Part shown: piece by piece, positions 43,499 to 44,026 of the stretch
Layout: each line of letters begins with the position of its first letter
Numbering within the stretch: the stretch's first letter is position 1
Assembly (NCBI RefSeq): GCF_016595435.1
Contig: NZ_JAENIJ010000032.1
Coordinates: 1 to 44,026 of the forward strand
Direction: 5' to 3'
DNA from: Luteolibacter pohnpeiensis
GTDB taxonomy: Bacteria; Verrucomicrobiota; Verrucomicrobiia; Verrucomicrobiales; Akkermansiaceae
Length of the DNA stretch: 44,026 nt
Position numbers and translations under genes: made by a program
Notes under the pieces: generated by a model
The model's database searches: none
What the model saw: the letters and a program-made list of their open reading frames with translations, nothing else
What the model was told of the DNA's origin: nothing

Positions 43499-43744
43499 TT
43501 AGGGCTCTTCAATGCTGACGGAATCAGAACTCGAAAGCGCGGCATCGAGAAATAACTGCAACGCCTGCGCTGCGACGGACCGATTCACGAAGTGATCGAT
43601 CAGGTAATACCCGTCGTTATCGATCCGATAATTGTAGATTTCCTGGAGTTTCGGCCTGGCGATAGGCGAAGGGAGCTTATGCAGCAGATTCGCAAGGTCC
43701 GAGTCTTTGAATGGTGCACACTTTATCTTGTATTCGCGTCCCAT
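43499..43744 (-). CDS. Small cassette protein of unknown function
   Basis: 81 residues, probably cytoplasmic (MGREYKIKCAPFKDSDLANL, IYNYRIDNDGYYLIDHFVNR, SVAAQALQLFLDAAL). The central beta-rich 'YNYRIDNDGYYLIDH' followed by a helix suggests a small alpha/beta fold. No family recognised. The ATG lies 12 nt after the GTT box of the attC at 43757-43856, with no ribosome-binding site visible. Confidence 0.62.
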   Translation of the reverse strand: MGREYKIKCAPFKDSDLANLLHKLPSPIARPKLQEIYNYRIDNDGYYLIDHFVNRSVAAQALQLFLDAALSSSDSVSIEEP

Positions 43745-43756
43745 GGTCTTGTTTCT

Positions 43757-43856
43757 GCCTAACGTTAAAGCGGCGCCAACGGCGGTGTCGAGCTACCAGA
43801 GCGAAGCGAATCATCGGGCTTGTTCGTCGTTGGCAGTAACATCTCATAAGTTAGAT
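43757..43856 (-). repeat. attC recombination site (site X)
   Basis: Minus strand: ATCTAAC (exact match to RYYYAAC), spacer TTATGAGATGTTACT, arm GCCAACG (43828-43834), a 46-nt apical part, arm CGTTGGC (43775-43781), spacer GCCGCTTTAAC, box GTTAGGC (exact GTTRRRY). At 100 nt it is the longest site. The apical part contains GACGAACAAGCCC, resembling the box of the other site type. Confidence 0.82.
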
Positions 43857-43899
43857 TTCAGCCACAACAAAGGCTACACCACTCGTTCCCAAATGGAAC

Positions 43900-44026
43900 T
43901 CAAAACGGCCGCGTGATGCAATCTGATGTGACGCCAAGACCTCCGCTCCAACGGATGAGTCTGTGAACAAGATCAGGCATCACGCGGCTCCCACGGCCTT
44001 CAAGTCCGAGCAGCATCTTAGATCCA
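43900..44026 (-). CDS. Possible cassette ORF, cut by the window edge
   Basis: An open frame enters from the right edge and ends in TGA at 43900, 44 nt before the AAC box of site X, the usual position of a cassette gene. The readable part contains MLLGLEGRGSRVMPDLVHRL and a final SDCITRPF; an ATG at 44016 could also be the true start. Coding is uncertain. Confidence 0.3.
   Translation of the reverse strand, partial: GSKMLLGLEGRGSRVMPDLVHRLIRWSGGLGVTSDCITRPF
43908..43988. repeat. 12-bp perfect inverted repeat
   Basis: GCCGCGTGATGC (43908-43919) and GCATCACGCGGC (43977-43988), 57 nt apart, lie inside the edge ORF. A GTGAACAAGATC stretch next to the right arm resembles the AAC box of the attC sites but in the opposite orientation. 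It could be part of an inverted or older recombination site. Confidence 0.4.

Noticed and set aside
37856..43856. CRISPR array or phage region
   Set aside because: The repeats are few, unevenly spaced, palindromic and separated by genes; there are no uniform spacers, cas genes or phage structural genes.

Overview
The window looks like a chromosomal segment of a Verrucomicrobiota bacterium (Verrucomicrobiae, perhaps Luteolibacter/Haloferula-like; inferred from gene content, not from a marker search). The supporting signs are a PEP-CTERM-type sorting signal, DUF5069 and DUF6941 proteins, an NPYASP-type membrane protein, an SHD1-domain protein, and secreted proteins that end in an acidic 'DxDxDG..EF..GL(D/N)P' module. 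Most of the first 37 kb is moderately GC-rich, densely coded and housekeeping in character.

Layout. 0.1-3.1 kb: the rpmH-rnpA-yidD-yidC operon (minus), with a promoter and a terminator. 3.1-3.7 kb: a ParE/RelE-type toxin-antitoxin pair. 3.7-9.0 kb: a lone oligopeptide ABC ATPase, an SGNH hydrolase, deoB, a PEP-CTERM/DUF4114 protein, sixA and fabG. 9.1-13.6 kb: a DUF3127 protein with an SSB-like acidic tip, an AT-rich gap and a 1238-residue multidomain secreted protein. 13.6-21.5 kb: eutC and eutB without microcompartment genes, monomeric isocitrate dehydrogenase, a membrane protein, a DEAD-box helicase and a HAD phosphatase. 21.5-25.3 kb: four compactly arranged genes for exported proteins, one of them a zinc metalloprotease. 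25.5-31.1 kb: heme O synthase, a SMUG1-type uracil-DNA glycosylase, a SirB1-like protein, DUF5069, an aldo/keto reductase and an M48 protease. 31.1-36.3 kb: a lipoprotein, PBP2, DUF6941, an SDR enzyme, a GNAT enzyme and a small SLBB-like protein. 36.4-37.6 kb: an SHD1 protein and tRNA-Tyr(GTA).

The character changes after tRNA-Tyr (37.6-44.0 kb). All credible genes there are short, on the minus strand and mostly unrecognisable, and many carry signal peptides, lipoboxes or membrane segments. Between them lie imperfect palindromes with the layout of integron attC recombination sites: an outer ...AAC / GTT... box pair, inner complementary arms with an extrahelical A in the upstream arm, and one orientation throughout. 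Five sites are clear and two are degenerate. No integrase gene is visible. This is therefore either the distal part of a chromosomal integron whose integrase and attI lie beyond base 44026, or a cluster of attC sites lacking an integrase. The array contains a 51-residue ORF, two possible leader ORFs that start 5 nt after a recombination box, a mini ExbB/TolQ-like protein, and one attC that seems to have lost its upstream arm by deletion between short direct repeats.
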